DNA from: Paramarasmius palmivorus
Taxonomy: Eukaryota; Basidiomycota; Agaricomycetes; Agaricales; Marasmiaceae
DNA: 64,000 bases
Reading direction: 5' to 3'
NCBI GenBank assembly: GCA_037176845.1
Contig: JAYKXP010000167.1
Span: forward strand, 27,485-91,484
Every line of letters begins with the position of its first letter. Position 1 is the stretch's first letter. The translations under genes and the position numbers were made by a program. The notes beneath the pieces were generated by a model that was not told where the DNA came from, searched no databases, and saw only the letters and a program-made list of their open reading frames with translations. Below, one piece after another: positions 1 through 11,599 of this stretch.

Positions 1-800
1 ATTTATCTGATGTCTATTTTATCACCGTATCTCTCTCCTGACTCTGTTTCCGTCTCTTTTCCATCTCGTTCCACAGTTATTTCAGCTCAGATTACCTATT
101 ATTTAGTTTATTCACCTTAGACAGTATAAAAACAACACTGAATGTATGGGGACTGCAGAGGATTCTGCCCCCCACTTGCATGTTACATGTTGTATGTGGC
201 TATTATACAAATAGATTGCTATTGTCAATCAGAACTCTATCCAAGTCAGGCCCTAGCCTTATTGAGAGGACTAGTTGAGATCTTACTGCACACAAGAACT
301 TGAGAGGTTGCAATAAAGACCAAGTTGTTGGCTTTGTGTATTGCCTACACTTCTCCTATTAGTGAAACTTTATACCAGTTTGTCTTGGTGACGTTCTGGA
401 AGTGTTCTTACTATTAGGTTACACTTTAGCATCATAGAGAAGGCCTCAGTTTTGGTGATTGAGCTTCCTTGCTTGCATGCTTTATAGAAGGCAGTTTCGG
501 TGGCTGTTTTCCAGCAGTTGTGCTGTAGTTTTACCTTAGAGAGAGTCAGATCACTTAAGGCAGTTTAGATCTAACCAAGATCAGCTTCATATAGCCCTTG
601 GCGCCTTATTTCCAAGCTTATAGAAGCAAGGACAACCCTACCATGCATCTATCCAGGTGTATATTCCTAGAACTTTGATGAATAGAAGTGATTTTACCCC
701 TCTTGAGACCAAGCTTGAGTAGATATCTCTAAGTGCAGCAACTCTGATCACACCTAACTATACTTGCACAACTACACCACAGTAGAGTGCTTTTGTACAC
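1..800 (+). mobile_element. Long LTR, family G, 3' part (cut by window edge)
   Basis: About 800 bp align by eye with the reverse complement of 15640-16560. Shared landmarks are 'catatagcccttgg' near 585 and 'gcaactctgatcac' near 737, followed by 'cttgcacaacta'. A TATA-like tataaaaa lies at 125-132, as expected for an LTR promoter. The 5' part of the same LTR family occurs on the same strand at 4856-5768, so these could be the two LTRs of one element whose inside is 800-4855, or two independent solo LTRs. No gag or pol is visible nearby, so assignment to Gypsy or Copia is not supported. The exact 3' terminus is uncertain. Confidence 0.6.
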
Positions 801-1280
801 TGAGAGCAGTCACAGTATTAGGTGATTTCACTGAAACTAAGTGGTATCATCATTATAGTTGCTTTGCAAGGATTGTGTGGGATTTACCTTTGAGGCATTC
901 TTTTAAAGCCACTTAGCTGCATGTTGGACATCGCACTTGGGCCATAATTCTTTGAACTGGGCCTTTTGCTTAGGTGTGGTGATTGGACCAGGACTGGGAG
1001 AGGCCATGAGATGGGCATGTCATAGTGGGTAAGAGAGCTTGGATGTTGGATCAATGGTAGATACTAAGATAAGCCCAATAGGATATTTGTGTTCATTGAA
1101 TAAAGTATCAGTAAAAGGGTGAAAGAGCAGCAGTATAGAGTATCATTAGAGGCTTATATATTATAATATTACAACATGGAAATCTACAGAGAGAAATGTG
1201 CCTGATACCAAAAATACTCTGGTGAATACAGCTACTATGTAACAAGCTAGTCATTCCCTTTTTGTCATTGGCGTAATTGT
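801..1280. other. Non-coding stretch downstream of family-G LTR
   Basis: No convincing gene is seen. A weak match to a methionine-tRNA primer-binding site (TGGTATCA) lies near 841, but it is about 40 bp past the apparent LTR end, so it is not called. Confidence 0.4.
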
Positions 1281-1289
1281 GAAAGAAAA

Positions 1290-2282
1290 ACTGACACATT
1301 GTGTCTCTGTGTTGGATGAGGAACATGTCCAGGGCAGGCTGTAGGTGTTGGCAGTGGAATGGTCCTGGGTGTGTGTTCTACCACAGGGTAAGGGAACGGA
1401 GGACGGGGGAGATTAGTTTTGAGAAACAATCAGATCCATGCAGTGTCTGCAATCTTGGTGGATGTGGTTTGCAGAGGTTGCTTGATAATGATGGTGAGAT
1501 TTTCAAGGAGGGGAAGTCATATACATGGTCTAGTATATCAATACAGGTTGCCAGCATGAGCATCTGGGCATTCAATTGTCAGTGTGGCTGAGTGTAGGCT
1601 GGGAAGGAGATAGAGAATGGGAAGAATGTTCTGCTAACTGGTGGTCAAGTGAAGTGTTGTCACTTGGAGAAGGGGTGAGGAAAACAATAGTGCTAGAGAT
1701 TGGTACTGCACCAAGGTCACAGATCCAAGGTAAGGTTACCATGGGCTCACTTTAGGAGAGAATAATAAAAAGGTGCTCTATATGGAGGTCTGTGGTGTGT
1801 GCCTCTGCTTGAATCTTAATGTGGGACAGCGAAACTAGGATGTTGTTGGAAATGAAGGTGTCAATGACCTGTGCAGCTGTCTCAGGGTTACAGTTATTAC
1901 CCTGGACTGTAAGTGTGTTCCAAGGCCTAGTGAGGAGGAGAGCAATGCATGGACATGGTGGGAAGGGGTTGAGAGTGAGGGAGTTGAAATGTATGGAGAC
2001 TTTGAGAGGTGCTCAAGCATGTTCAACAAGAAAGGCAAGGAAATTGAGAGCATTGTGGTTATGAGGACATGTGTCAATGTATATGGCAATTTGGTTGAGC
2101 GGAGCAATATGTAGTGTAGTTGTATGGAACTTCCAACAAATGCTAGTAAGATGATGGAGTATGCATTGATGTGTTGAGGTGTTGATCAATATAGGTGTAG
2201 ATAGAAGGGCATGTTGAGTTATCTTGGTGATCAACTCAGCAGGGAACATGTCTATGGTAGTGAGCCATGATATTTTGGTCAT
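1290..2282 (-). pseudogene. F-box-like protein remnant
   Basis: Reading the minus strand from the ATG at 2282 gives an N-terminus containing 'IDMFPAELITKI', then a hydrophobic stretch, 'CWKF' and a region with 'FLAFLVEHA'. This order resembles basidiomycete F-box proteins, which start with a P-x-E-L F-box of about 45 residues followed by variable leucine-rich sequence. F-box proteins are SCF ubiquitin-ligase adaptors. The frame is broken by a stop just after the 'VEHA' segment, and weakly leucine-rich pieces continue in other frames down to about 1300, so it looks decayed. The match is pattern-based and modest; the alternative is a chance leucine-rich ORF. The piece lies between the two family-G LTR fragments and may be older host DNA or captured sequence. 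Confidence 0.3.
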
Positions 2283-2419
2283 GTATTGGATCTAGGGAAG
2301 GTGCTATTCAGATAGTCTGGTATGAATGGGAGGGTATACAGACTTTGCTGGAGGAATATGTGTCAGGGGAGAATGATGGATGAGCTCAAAGAAAATTTTT
2401 GAACAATCTGGATCAACAC

Positions 2420-3000
2420 AGACAAACTGAGCATCTCAGTGTGTGTATGCTAAGTGGATAGTAGAGGTAGAAATGTCAGTGTTACAACACTGAGAGACAT
2501 GTCAGCAAGTGGAGGCTGAGATAGGAAAGGTATAACAGCTTGGTGAAGAGATGCTGAGATATTAAAGGTCAAATATCCCAGTAAGAATATGCTGAGTTGG
2601 TAGAGAGGAGACATCTCAGCAATGATATGCTGAGATATGGAAGGTATAACGACTCAGCAAAGAGACGCTGAGATGTCAAAGGTCGAATGTCCCAGCAATG
2701 GGACACTGAGTTTCGAGAGGTGAGATATCTCAGCATTGAATTACTGAGGTATAGAAGGTGTAAGAACTTAGTGAAGAGATGCTGAGAGCCATAAAGGTAA
2801 GATATGTCAGAGGTGTCAGTAATGATACACTGTGTTCTGGAAGAGGTAAAATATGTGGGTGATGAGACGCGGGGTTGGCAGAGTAGAGAATGACAGCAAG
2901 AAGATGCTGAGTTGCTTGGAGTGGTATATCTGAGCAAAGAGATGCTGAGTTCTGGCTGAGGGATGACAGTAAGAACACACTGAGTCTTGAACTGAGCAAG
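2420..3000. repeat. Degenerate hairpin minisatellite
   Basis: About ten imperfect units of roughly 50-65 bp each contain an inverted pair of the type CTCAGCA-N6-TGCTGAG, for example near 2613-2633, with a linker such as 'gaaggtataa'. Variants with CCCAGCA or CTCAGCATT show decay. Each unit could fold into a small stem-loop. ORFs across it on the minus strand are low-complexity artefacts. Confidence 0.65.
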
Positions 3001-3410
3001 TTTACCTACATTGTGTCTTAGTGTATGAACACTGAGGTCTGAACAAAGGTGGTTGTATTTGTCATGATTGTCACGTTCATGCCGCAGGGAAGACAGAGAC
3101 TACTCCATCAGAGAAGAGAGAAGATAGAGCAGTGTGAACGACACTACTAGTGGTTGATTTTCTGCCTAAAGCTACAGTACTGGAATACATGACAGTTTAT
3201 ATACTGAGTAATGTACCAGGGGCTGGAAGGGATGTGACGGCCCGGGATGATCTGATGACTACTAGGCAGAGTAGATGGAAGAGATATAGAAGTCATATGG
3301 TGCATGGAGTATAAAGGAATGTATATATGAGGAATAGATGCCAAGATGATAGGAGAAAGGTCAGGATATGGTAGATAAGTGCTCTGAGGTTCCGGAATAC
3401 TGTGGGAAAA
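3001..3410. other. Non-coding spacer
   Basis: No gene is recognised. ORFs on the minus strand are proline/serine-rich without motifs. A short GC-rich patch near 3238 interrupts otherwise AT-rich DNA. Confidence 0.35.
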
Positions 3411-3530
3411 TAGCCCGGAGGGTCCGGAAGACAAGGATAACGCTCCGGAAGGGCATGGGAAAACTCCGGAGGCAAAACATCGGAAGCAGGAAGGAAACTA
3501 GTGAAAATAGTACCGGAAGACAGGGAAATG
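3411..3530. repeat. Cluster of TCCGGA-type motifs
   Basis: Five to six copies of a CCGGA core (gtccggaag, gctccggaag, actccggagg, catcggaag, taccggaag) occur within about 120 bp. CCGGA-rich clusters recur in the CACTA arms near 53250-53460. No function is assigned. Confidence 0.45.
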
Positions 3531-4855
3531 AGTAGGAGTTTGCACGGTCATTACAATGATTGATATTACCAGTCCAAGATACATGCCAGGCATGGTATCT
3601 AATTTATGACAGGTGTGGGGAAGTTAGCTGTTTTTGTCACAGCTGCCTATCCACAGGATCACCAGTGAGGCTAATATTCTTTTTTCCCTCTTTTTTTATT
3701 AGGCTTCCCATCTCCAAGGCATGTAAACTCTCCTCGGGTCAATCTCTCTCTTTCAAGATCAGCCAATCAACAATGGTGTTGGTCTGGGTGAAGCTATGGT
3801 CTCAGGAACTTAGTACAAAATTTACATGCAAAGGTGTGTGACTGTCAAGTCCAAAAGTCTTGAGACTACTGAGAAGCTTTCTAGCAGTGTGATTAAACCA
3901 TGACCTGCAAAAGTCTAGGCATCCCCTTGAACACACCCTCTCCATTCTCCATTGAAAAATGTGCAAAACTCATTATGCTGGTGGACAGGTTTACAATATT
4001 GTGCATACTCAACTCCCTGGGAATATGCAGGTTGTGCAAGCCTTGTCTGCATGATGATTCACTTGTTCAATTATCAGCCTCTGGCCAGACTTGTTCAGTC
4101 TCTGTGGCTCACCATACCTGACATGCCAGAGAAATTATTGAATCAAGGATCCAGAGCTAGCTATGGCAACACATTTGTTGCTGGATATCCTAATCACATG
4201 GAGGTGCTTGATGATCCACCTGCCAACATATGCCTCTCAGGCCCTGTAATTATGTGTAGATACAATAGGAACACCTTGTACATTCTATCATATGAATACA
4301 TGTCTATTTTCCTCTCCACAATTATCATTGACATTGTGAACTAAACTCCTCTTGAAATGGCATGATCTGATCATAATGTGACATTATGCACTAGTGCCCA
4401 ATGTAATAAGCTTAAGCACTTGGAGCATCCCAGAATTATTTTCTTCTCTATCTTCTTCACATACTTGAGCAACCTCCAAAACATAGATATGAAGTCCTAG
4501 TAGCATTCACAACCAAATCCTAAAATCTGGGGTTAAACCAACTGAAAATGAAAAAGTCAGACACCTTTATTCCACACTCTGTTCATGATTTACTACACAC
4601 CTACAACCTAACTTCTATGCCACAGGTTGGACTCTACTGCACCAAGCCAGAAATCCATGAAGCCAACTGCCAAAAGAGTGCTAAGTCATATGAAAAGTAT
4701 GCTCTTTACTTTTATTCTCATTTACATGCTCTCATTTACATATCATTCATCTATGACAGACATAAAGTTGAGATCAGCAAGCAGTGTAAGGTCGTGTAGG
4801 AAAGAAGAAACTAACAGCTTGCTGAAAGAAGAGTGGATTGAGGAGGTATGGTAAT
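3531..4855. other. Non-coding / unrecognised interior
   Basis: ORFs of 73-130 codons on the plus strand at 3900-4344 show no domain I recognise. If 1-800 and 4856-5768 are paired LTRs, this is the 3' part of a retroelement interior without gag or pol. A purine-rich 'gaggagg' lies at about 4839-4846, just before the homology start, and could be a polypurine tract. Confidence 0.35.
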
Positions 4856-5768
4856 ATGCCTGACTTTTAAACCTTACTTTTCAATCGCATTATTGCACCT
4901 TTATCACTTTAATATTCATGAATTATGGCTATAGGAGGACTAGTATGAGCCCTGAATAGCTAGTCAAAGTCAGGATAGTCACTACTGAGGTGATATTAGT
5001 AGAGAATGGTTACATGGTATGCCACACATGGGTATCTGGCCACTACTAGTAGTCATATGAGCAGTCTAGTAATGATGATTGCCTCCTGAGACCTGTAGGG
5101 AGCAAGTACAGAGGTAATTTCACCTTGTATGACACCTTAATAACTTCCTAGACCTTATATCCAAGAGACTCTTTTATTTTGTATAGTGATTTCACTTCAT
5201 TTTGACCACCAGTGGGCTGCAAAGGTTCAGGGGACAAATCAGGATGACACACAGAATGGCAAAATCGGTCCAAGTGGTCCAATAAAGCTATGCAGGTTCA
5301 GACCAAGTCTAGACTCATGGATAAAGGTTTTTCCTATGATCAGGAAAAGCTGTACAACAATGGCAATGCCTGAATTCCAAATAAATGGAAGCAGATATGT
5401 CAGATATACCATTTATAGAGCGTTCTGCCCGATTTGGGACACTGAAATAACCTATCTAAGCCAAGGTTTTGGCTGACTAAGCACCAAGAGAGTGCTATCA
5501 CTTCAAAAATGTGTCCTATTGGTGGATAGATATCTTGGCACATGAAGAGGAAAATTTCTACAGGCTAAACAACACAGGATTCAACTCCTGCGCCTAAATA
5601 TAGAATATGATATTTATTGTCACACTCAGAACAACTTATATGGATGTTGTGACCTCTAGATTTCCCTGATATGTCTATTTCTTTGTCTTATCTCTCTCTC
5701 TGTTCCTTTTCCATTGTGTTCCATCCATTTTCTAAGTTATATTACCTATTATTCTAGTAATTTCCACC
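4856..5768 (+). mobile_element. Long LTR, family G, 5' part, truncated
   Basis: Starts at 'tgcctgactttta' and aligns with the reverse complement of 16440-17313. Shared landmarks are 'gactagtatgagc', 'agctagtcaaagtc', 'catgggtatctggccact' and 'caggattcaactcctg'. From about 5660 to 5768 it also matches window positions 1-115, so it joins the two LTR halves. Homology stops abruptly near 5768, where the inverted repeat of the KDZ composite begins. The missing 3' half is not found after 63192, so this is a truncation rather than a clean insertion. Confidence 0.65.
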
Positions 5769-6117
5769 TTTGTATCCTGGCTAGACCATCTCATCAGATG
5801 CCATCATCCAGGCATATCAAGGCATCTGATGAGATGCAACCAGGCTTAGGGAGCTGCACCTCGCTGCACCCCTCCTCTGCACCCTACTGCACCTCTTCAA
5901 CCTATCTCTAAGGCCCTTAAAAATCTTCGAAGTCCTTCAGAGTGCTTCTGGTGGAGTTTGCCGCCCATGCTTGTGACCTTCTCAGTGGCTCTGGTTCTGC
6001 AACTTCTTCTCTTGGTCACCATTCCCACCGTTGTTGTTGTCATCAAACACTTGTCGTCACCGTTGTCTCTTGCTCATTGTCGTCAGGTATGTCTTTGACT
6101 TTCTATACATGATCCCT
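5769..6117 (+). repeat. Left inverted repeat of the putative KDZ composite element
   Basis: Aligns by eye almost end to end with the reverse complement of 62863-63192. Shared landmarks are 'gaccatctcatcagatg', 'ggagctgcacctcgctgc', 'aatcttcgaagtcc' and 'gtctttgactttctatac'. The two copies lie just outside the outermost genes of the TET/JBP-KDZ group, so they are read as the long inverted ends, or subterminal repeats, of that composite. No target-site duplication was found. The left side abuts a truncated LTR. Confidence 0.55.
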
Positions 6118-6309
6118 CAGCTTATGTCTCTCAAAGTCTTTACAGTAGATTATATAGTCTTCAGCATGTATTCCAAAAGTGTTTAATACACCAGATTTCA
6201 ACAATTCCTTTGCCCGCACACAAATCTACTCATTGAGTGAAAGACTACCAGGACAAACCACTACTTTCTACTCTTTTCTTTACTCTTTAATTTACCCTCT
6301 GTCCCCTTA

Positions 6310-6889
6310 CAGTCATTGGCGCCTCCTTTAGACATGATACCTCCTTTAGACAGTCCCTCGTACCATGCCCATATGTTCATTTTTGACCTTCAAATTCTTT
6401 TGACGTATGTGTATTGCATGTATGACAGTCTTGTGATTTTTGCAGGATATTTGTGGCATTCAAAAAAATACAGAAAATCAGAAACCATCCTGGAGCCATT
6501 TTTACGATTTTTACTACAACAAGGTGAGTCCCAATGACCTCAAAAAAATTAGGATGCATGGATTATATTGTATAAAAGTGATTTGAATGCTTTCCCAAAT
6601 GTTGGGGAGGTGTGTGGAAGCACAGGAAAATGTTATGCTGAAATGCGACCTCCCATCACGCCAAATTTGGCGGAGTGTCTAAAGGACTGACGGAGCGATG
6701 ATAAGGGAATTTTTCACTGATAACACCCATCGGAGCATTCAACACAACTTGATATCATATATTATAGCCTAAGTATGTTCAAAGCAATAGTATACTGCTG
6801 ACTATGTATTTTGAATGGCGGAAAAAGCTGTAGTTTTGTGTTCCGGGACGTAACTACATTTCACTGTCCAAAGGAGGCGCCAATGACTG
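6310..6889. mobile_element. TA-flanked MITE (Tc1/mariner-like ends), 580 bp
   Basis: Perfect terminal inverted repeats begin CAGTCATTGGCGCC and run about 21 bp at each end (6310-6330 and 6869-6889). TA dinucleotides flank both ends (6308-6309, 6890-6891). This is the classic Tc1/mariner target duplication. It has no transposase ORF. The insertion is in the last coding exon of the minus-strand gene ending at 6261 and supplies a substitute eight-residue C-terminus and stop. Confidence 0.85.
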
Positions 6890-8108
6890 TACCTTTCTTT
6901 GACTTCTTAACCTGCATGTCCTCACTGTCTTCCTGTCGCTTCCACCTCTTTGAAGACTTGATTGACAGGGCAATTCTGACTTGAGGGGCTTGCTTCCTTT
7001 GGGACATCCCATTACCCATCTCAGGTACCAGACCATTATCGTCTTCTGGTCCAGGCTGGCTATCAAGGTCCATATCTAGTCCAGGCTGATTGTCCATATC
7101 TGGTGTAGGGGAGCAGGAGATATGTCCAGGAGATTTGTCAGGAATGAACAGAGGGGAATAGCCTTGGGGATCTGGGGAGAGTGGAGCACTGTGGTGAGTT
7201 GGTGGCACTTTCTTTGGTACCCGTGTAGGCTTTGGTTGTTCCTTCACAGGCTTTTTGGTTATGCATTCACCGTCAACATCCATATTGTCAGTTGCTGCAG
7301 CTTTCTTGGACATATGGCTCTTCTTGGCAACACCCTCATCTCTGGAACTGTTGGAATCATCACTGTTGGAGGTCTCTTCATCACTTGATGATGAGGACGA
7401 TTTGTCAAGTGATAACTTGTCAGCACTGAAGACCTTGTGGACTACCTTCTTGGCAGGCACTTTCTTTGCAGATCTCTTGGAACCTTTCTGGCTGAGACAA
7501 TTGCTCTCCTTCTTGCTCTCCTTTCCTTTTTCCTTCTCACCCAGCTTCTTCTCATAATCTTTCTTCCACACCTCAAGCTCATCAGAATCAAGCTGAGTGA
7601 ACCCAATGCTCCCCTTCTCAAGACTCTCAGCAAGCACCTTAAGTGAAGCAACCTTATTGCTCATCTGACTCGGGTTCTGGAACTCTCCTGGCCAGTTCCG
7701 TGGAACAATTCTATGAACCAGGGTGTACATAGATCCGAAGTTCTCCCATGATATTGTACTCACTTTCTGGCCTCCAAGTTCATTGCCTATCACAACATCA
7801 AATCGTCAAAACACTTATCAATGATTTAATTTGCAGTTTCACTTACTGAGCAATTTGTGGACCTTCTCTCGGATCTGGTATATTTCAGCGCTTTCATGGT
7901 GTCCTCTGCCTTGACTGTTAGCTTCTCTGGCCAACATCCAGCAATTGCAAATGCTTCAAGTAGATACCCAATATGATCTGTATCCCACCCCCTAAGGATA
8001 GTCTTGAGATAGGACTCAACCTTGGGGTGAGAAAAGTACCACATGGGCAGGGTAAATGAGTTGGTATGACTTCAAACAACACAGAAGAAGCCCTCAACGC
8101 CAATGCAT

Positions 8109-9831
8109 TGTGAGGATACTAGAATGAAATTGCTGAAAACCAGTCGTTTTGACACTAATTGTTGTGTTCAGAATCACACTAGTACATCATACTAAGTACT
8201 ATATGGACTTGGTATCACTGCTAGAAACCTAGTAGTGCACATATGACAAGGAATAAGATAGGCCTGTGCTGCGTAGTGAATACTAGCTATGTGTGCATAG
8301 ATGTTGATGTCATCGTTAGCCCTATATTATTGCACTAGGATACGTGTTGAAAACTGTAGACTGTATCTATACTCTATTATCAGGCTGGAACCTTATGAAG
8401 ACATGCTACTGTACATGGTAGACTTCCTAGCAGGTCATATGGCTACACTATACTTGTCCTATGGGACATATGAGATGGGATAGTGAACAAGGACCAACTA
8501 CCATGGTGTAGAAGGGACCCTAGGGGACAAATCAGAGCTATATACCAAATATGGTAGAAGCTGGAGGTGTGAGTCACCCTCAAGAGCAAAGTTGCCTGGA
8601 TTAGAAATGTCCAAGTAACTGGGTCATCGATATGGGGACCATATGGGGGCTTAACAGCTTTCCAATATCGATTGGAATATCCCTTGTGCTACGAGTTGGC
8701 ATTCCTACTGCTATTACAGACACTAGTAGGGGGATGTATAGTCCTATAGCAAGAAAACAGATAGGATTCTGGTCCAGGACTATCCTAGAAAATAGAAAAT
8801 ATATTATAGAACAATACGGGTATAGAGCCTACCTTTCTCAGATATGAATCCAAAGTGTTTCAGTCAAGATCAGACTCCTAGCAAGTTCCAAGCGGAATAA
8901 CTATGTCCTAGCACTGATATCTAAAATGCACTATGTGGAACAGCACCTCTGTGCGCCACTTCCTAGCAACCAAAAAGTAATATTACTCATAGTCCTGCAA
9001 AATAATGTTGAATTCTGACCAATATACACCCAAACATTCCTTTTCTGGTAGATACTCACTTCATATGAACAGAATCCTCTCTTCGTTCTCATTTCCTGCA
9101 TAGTTACTATTACTTTATTGTGTCCACTTTCACTTATATGTAAAATATGTATGCTCACAGGTATAAAAGCAGCAGGGTTTCCACTAGGAAGCTCTCAAGC
9201 AATTACCCTGCTATATGTAGCCCTAGTGCTCAATAGCAAAGTTCTTGTCTTCTATCATTGACCATAGAGGTGACATGTGCTTAGAAAATAAACTTAGAAA
9301 ATAAACCTTTGAAAAGCCCTTCTCTATATTGAACTAGAGTTGTGAAATTAGAACTTTGAGATACCCATAGGACAGAGCTAGTTCATCTAGTCTCTTTGGA
9401 TAGGATTAATTGTTTCAGGACTAGTGTGAAGCCCCACTAGATCCCTTTTCACTTGGTGTGGAGCCCCACTAGCTTATAGGTGGCCTGGTTGTTGTACTAG
9501 TTCAGCTAGTGTAACCAGTGGCTTTCATAGGAACAATAGGTCTTTACCCTTGTCAGGTTCGATAGGTTATTTTGTGTCATAGGAACATATAGGAATAGTT
9601 TTAGATAGGTTTATAGGTTGGCTCGCATTGTCTTGATTATATCAAGGCCATATTATCATATTACATTGTTTCATTCATCACTCATACACTTCCCTTGTGT
9701 CCTAGTGATTTGTAGATGTTCAACTAGTGTGCTAGTTGATTTCTTGTGTTGATTGTATGGATCCTTTGACAACATTGAACCCTGCTTGCACAACTTGGCA
9801 TATATATTTCGCTTGTTCACAAGCGTTCACA
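8109..9831 (+). mobile_element. Solo LTR A (family L)
   Basis: Starts TGTGAGG and ends TTCACA. Direct 4-bp duplications GCAT flank it at 8105-8108 and 9832-9835. It is a 1723 bp copy homologous along its whole length to LTR B (14827-39778 minus its insert) and LTR C (54030-56379 minus its insert). A promoter-like tataaaagcagcag lies near 9162. The last few bases differ from B and C (a short deletion before CACA). No internal retroelement sequence is attached, so it is a solo LTR left by recombination. Confidence 0.85.
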
Positions 9832-9959
9832 GCATTTTTTGAACGTGTCAAACTAGATCAACGTTCAATAATGTAGACCCTGCTGAAGATAGTTGGCATA
9901 CCATTTCCACAATACTCAATGTACTTTTTGCAAACATCTGAGCTTGAGCCTTGGCTGAA

Positions 9960-11569
9960 GGCAGACACATTTGACTGTAACAAACTCATTTATTCAGCTG
10001 GTGATACCACTTTATCATCTGGTGCATGAGGGATCTGTTCTCTGGACATTGTAGGAGGCGGTATTTCTTTCCGTATTTCCTGGCAATTAGAACCACATTC
10101 ATATCTCTAACACCACCTTGAAAAAGAGGCACGTTAACTCAATACAATATTAGAAGGGCATTGACTCACTTTCTCTTAGATCATGGGACATAGGTCTCCA
10201 GCTTTTCCATCTCCTTCATGCGGTTACGATTTTCTGAGTTGTGTGCCACACGTTCTTCTTGCTGCTGTTTGGTGAGAACAAGTCAAGTTGGTTGACAGTG
10301 GTGAAGATGAGGTCGTGTGGTGGCATTGGCAGGAATGAATGAGTATTTTGTTTGATGTTTGTCAGTATGAGCAAAAGTGAATGCAGTAGGAATTTTCACT
10401 GGAATTGCCATCATGCCCCAGAGATGAAGAGAAACAAATTGAGGGATGTGACAGGTTGCAACTAACCATATGACTGTATGACAGTATGCAACTATGACAG
10501 TGGCCAAAAATTATTTGTCTGATTCAGGGTCCATTCAGGTAAAGGTATTTTTGCTATCTAACAGTTTTTAATATTCCACTTAACTACAAATACCCATATA
10601 TTCTACATTCTGTCGCAGAGAAGGGAAAACAGCATCATCATAGGAATATGCTTTGCTGAAGTCCGAATTTCCTTAACCTGCACCATAAATTGGTCAAAGT
10701 CCTTATTGCACTTGTCAAACACTAGCACCACCTGATGTCCCCTTGTAGCACCATAACCATATGTCAATAGATAAAGCCAGCTGTATTTTCCAATAGCCAA
10801 ACCTGCCATCTGTGCATCCCAGTTGTCATCCACAGTTGACCCTCAACGACGTGTGCTGAGTGTTAGAATTGGCAAGACTGGAGCTGAAGAGGTGAAAGCT
10901 TTATTGCTAGGTTCAGGTGCTTCTGCAGGTGGAGTTGCCGTATGACGCAAAGGTGAATCAGCTGGCAATTCAGGGGTAGGAATCCTTCAGTACCAGGTGG
11001 ATGTTGCATTGCTGGATTCTGCAGCAGTAGAAACAGGTCCTGACCCGGTGTTGGCACCCATCTCCGAGGTACATGCAGCTTCTTCAAGTTGGCTAGAGGT
11101 GAAGTCATCGACGTGATCCCAATACATCTCATCTAAATTCAAATTATATAAGAACCAATCAATTATTAAAGAGAAAATGAGCTCACCATCTGTGAGCTGT
11201 TTCTCAACGTTGCAAGGACTGCTCAGACACCTGTTTGGCAGGAGTTTCCACAGACTGCTGAGAACCTCCATTTGAACAGTTAGCTGAACAAGATGATGGT
11301 TGACAAGTAACAACTGCCTGCTGAGCTCTCCACTGTGACTGGGCTCCAGCATTTGCCATTGTATTCAGCCTAGTTATCTGAGCTGGTGCTGGGGCACTTG
11401 AAGGGAGATAGTGGGGAAGTGGGTCATGTCTAGGGTCTGGTTGTGTGTAAATAGCTGTACAATATAAAGGTGGTTCAACCAGCTGCATAATGTCAGCCTC
11501 AATATAGCCATAATCCCCTAGGATGGCAGAGATAAGCAAGTGCAAAGGATCAGATCCCTTTGTAACCAT
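9960..11569 (-). pseudogene. Minus-strand coding remnants, probably upstream exons of the unknown gene
   Basis: A series of minus-strand segments looks like decayed exons. 11569-11204 starts 'MVTKGSDPLHLLIS' and then has a proline/alanine/serine-rich stretch. 11131-10980 contains 'MYWDHVDDFTSSQLEE'. 10833-10603 contains 'AIGKYSWLYLLTYGYG' and 'VVLVFDKCNKDFDQF'. About 10300-10180 contains 'RMKEMEKLETYVP' preceded by a charged helix. About 10120-9990 contains 'ARKYGKKYRLLQ'. Stops and frame changes separate them; at least two stops fit C-to-T change of CGA. No function is recognised. They are collinear with the gene that continues past LTR A, so one gene of about 5 kb is likely, but two genes cannot be excluded. 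Confidence 0.4.
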
Positions 11570-11599
11570 TGCAAAAAAGCTGCCTGCAAAGCCGTCGTG

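Larger units (their letters stand above)
6261..9990 (-). pseudogene. Unknown charged protein gene, 3' part (broken by a MITE and by LTR A)
   Basis: Minus-strand exons. The upstream one is 8105-7850 plus its continuation beyond LTR A, with 'MWYFSHPKVESYL', 'RGWDTDHIGYLLEAF'. The large one is 7793-6892, with 'RNWPGEFQNPSQMS' followed by a long Lys/Ser/Asp-rich tail. A 56-60 bp intron lies between them. I know similar basidiomycete hypothetical proteins only by appearance and assign no function. A MITE (6310-6889) replaces the C-terminus. Skipping it with one TA copy keeps the frame and gives a basic tail ending at a TAG at 6261-6263. LTR A interrupts the gene at a GCAT duplication; removing it keeps the frame, and a CGA-to-TGA stop follows about 15 codons later. 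It is the left-most gene inside the composite. Confidence 0.5.

Noticed and set aside
1835..2107. Separate 90-codon minus-strand gene
   Set aside because: It overlaps the F-box-like remnant in another frame and is low complexity.
2420..3000. CRISPR-like array
   Set aside because: Units are contiguous degenerate hairpins without unique spacers, and the genome is eukaryotic (introns, LTR elements).
5186..5476. Conserved protein shared with 16627-16965
   Set aside because: The similarity is explained by both being family-G LTR sequence; no start, intron or domain supports a gene.
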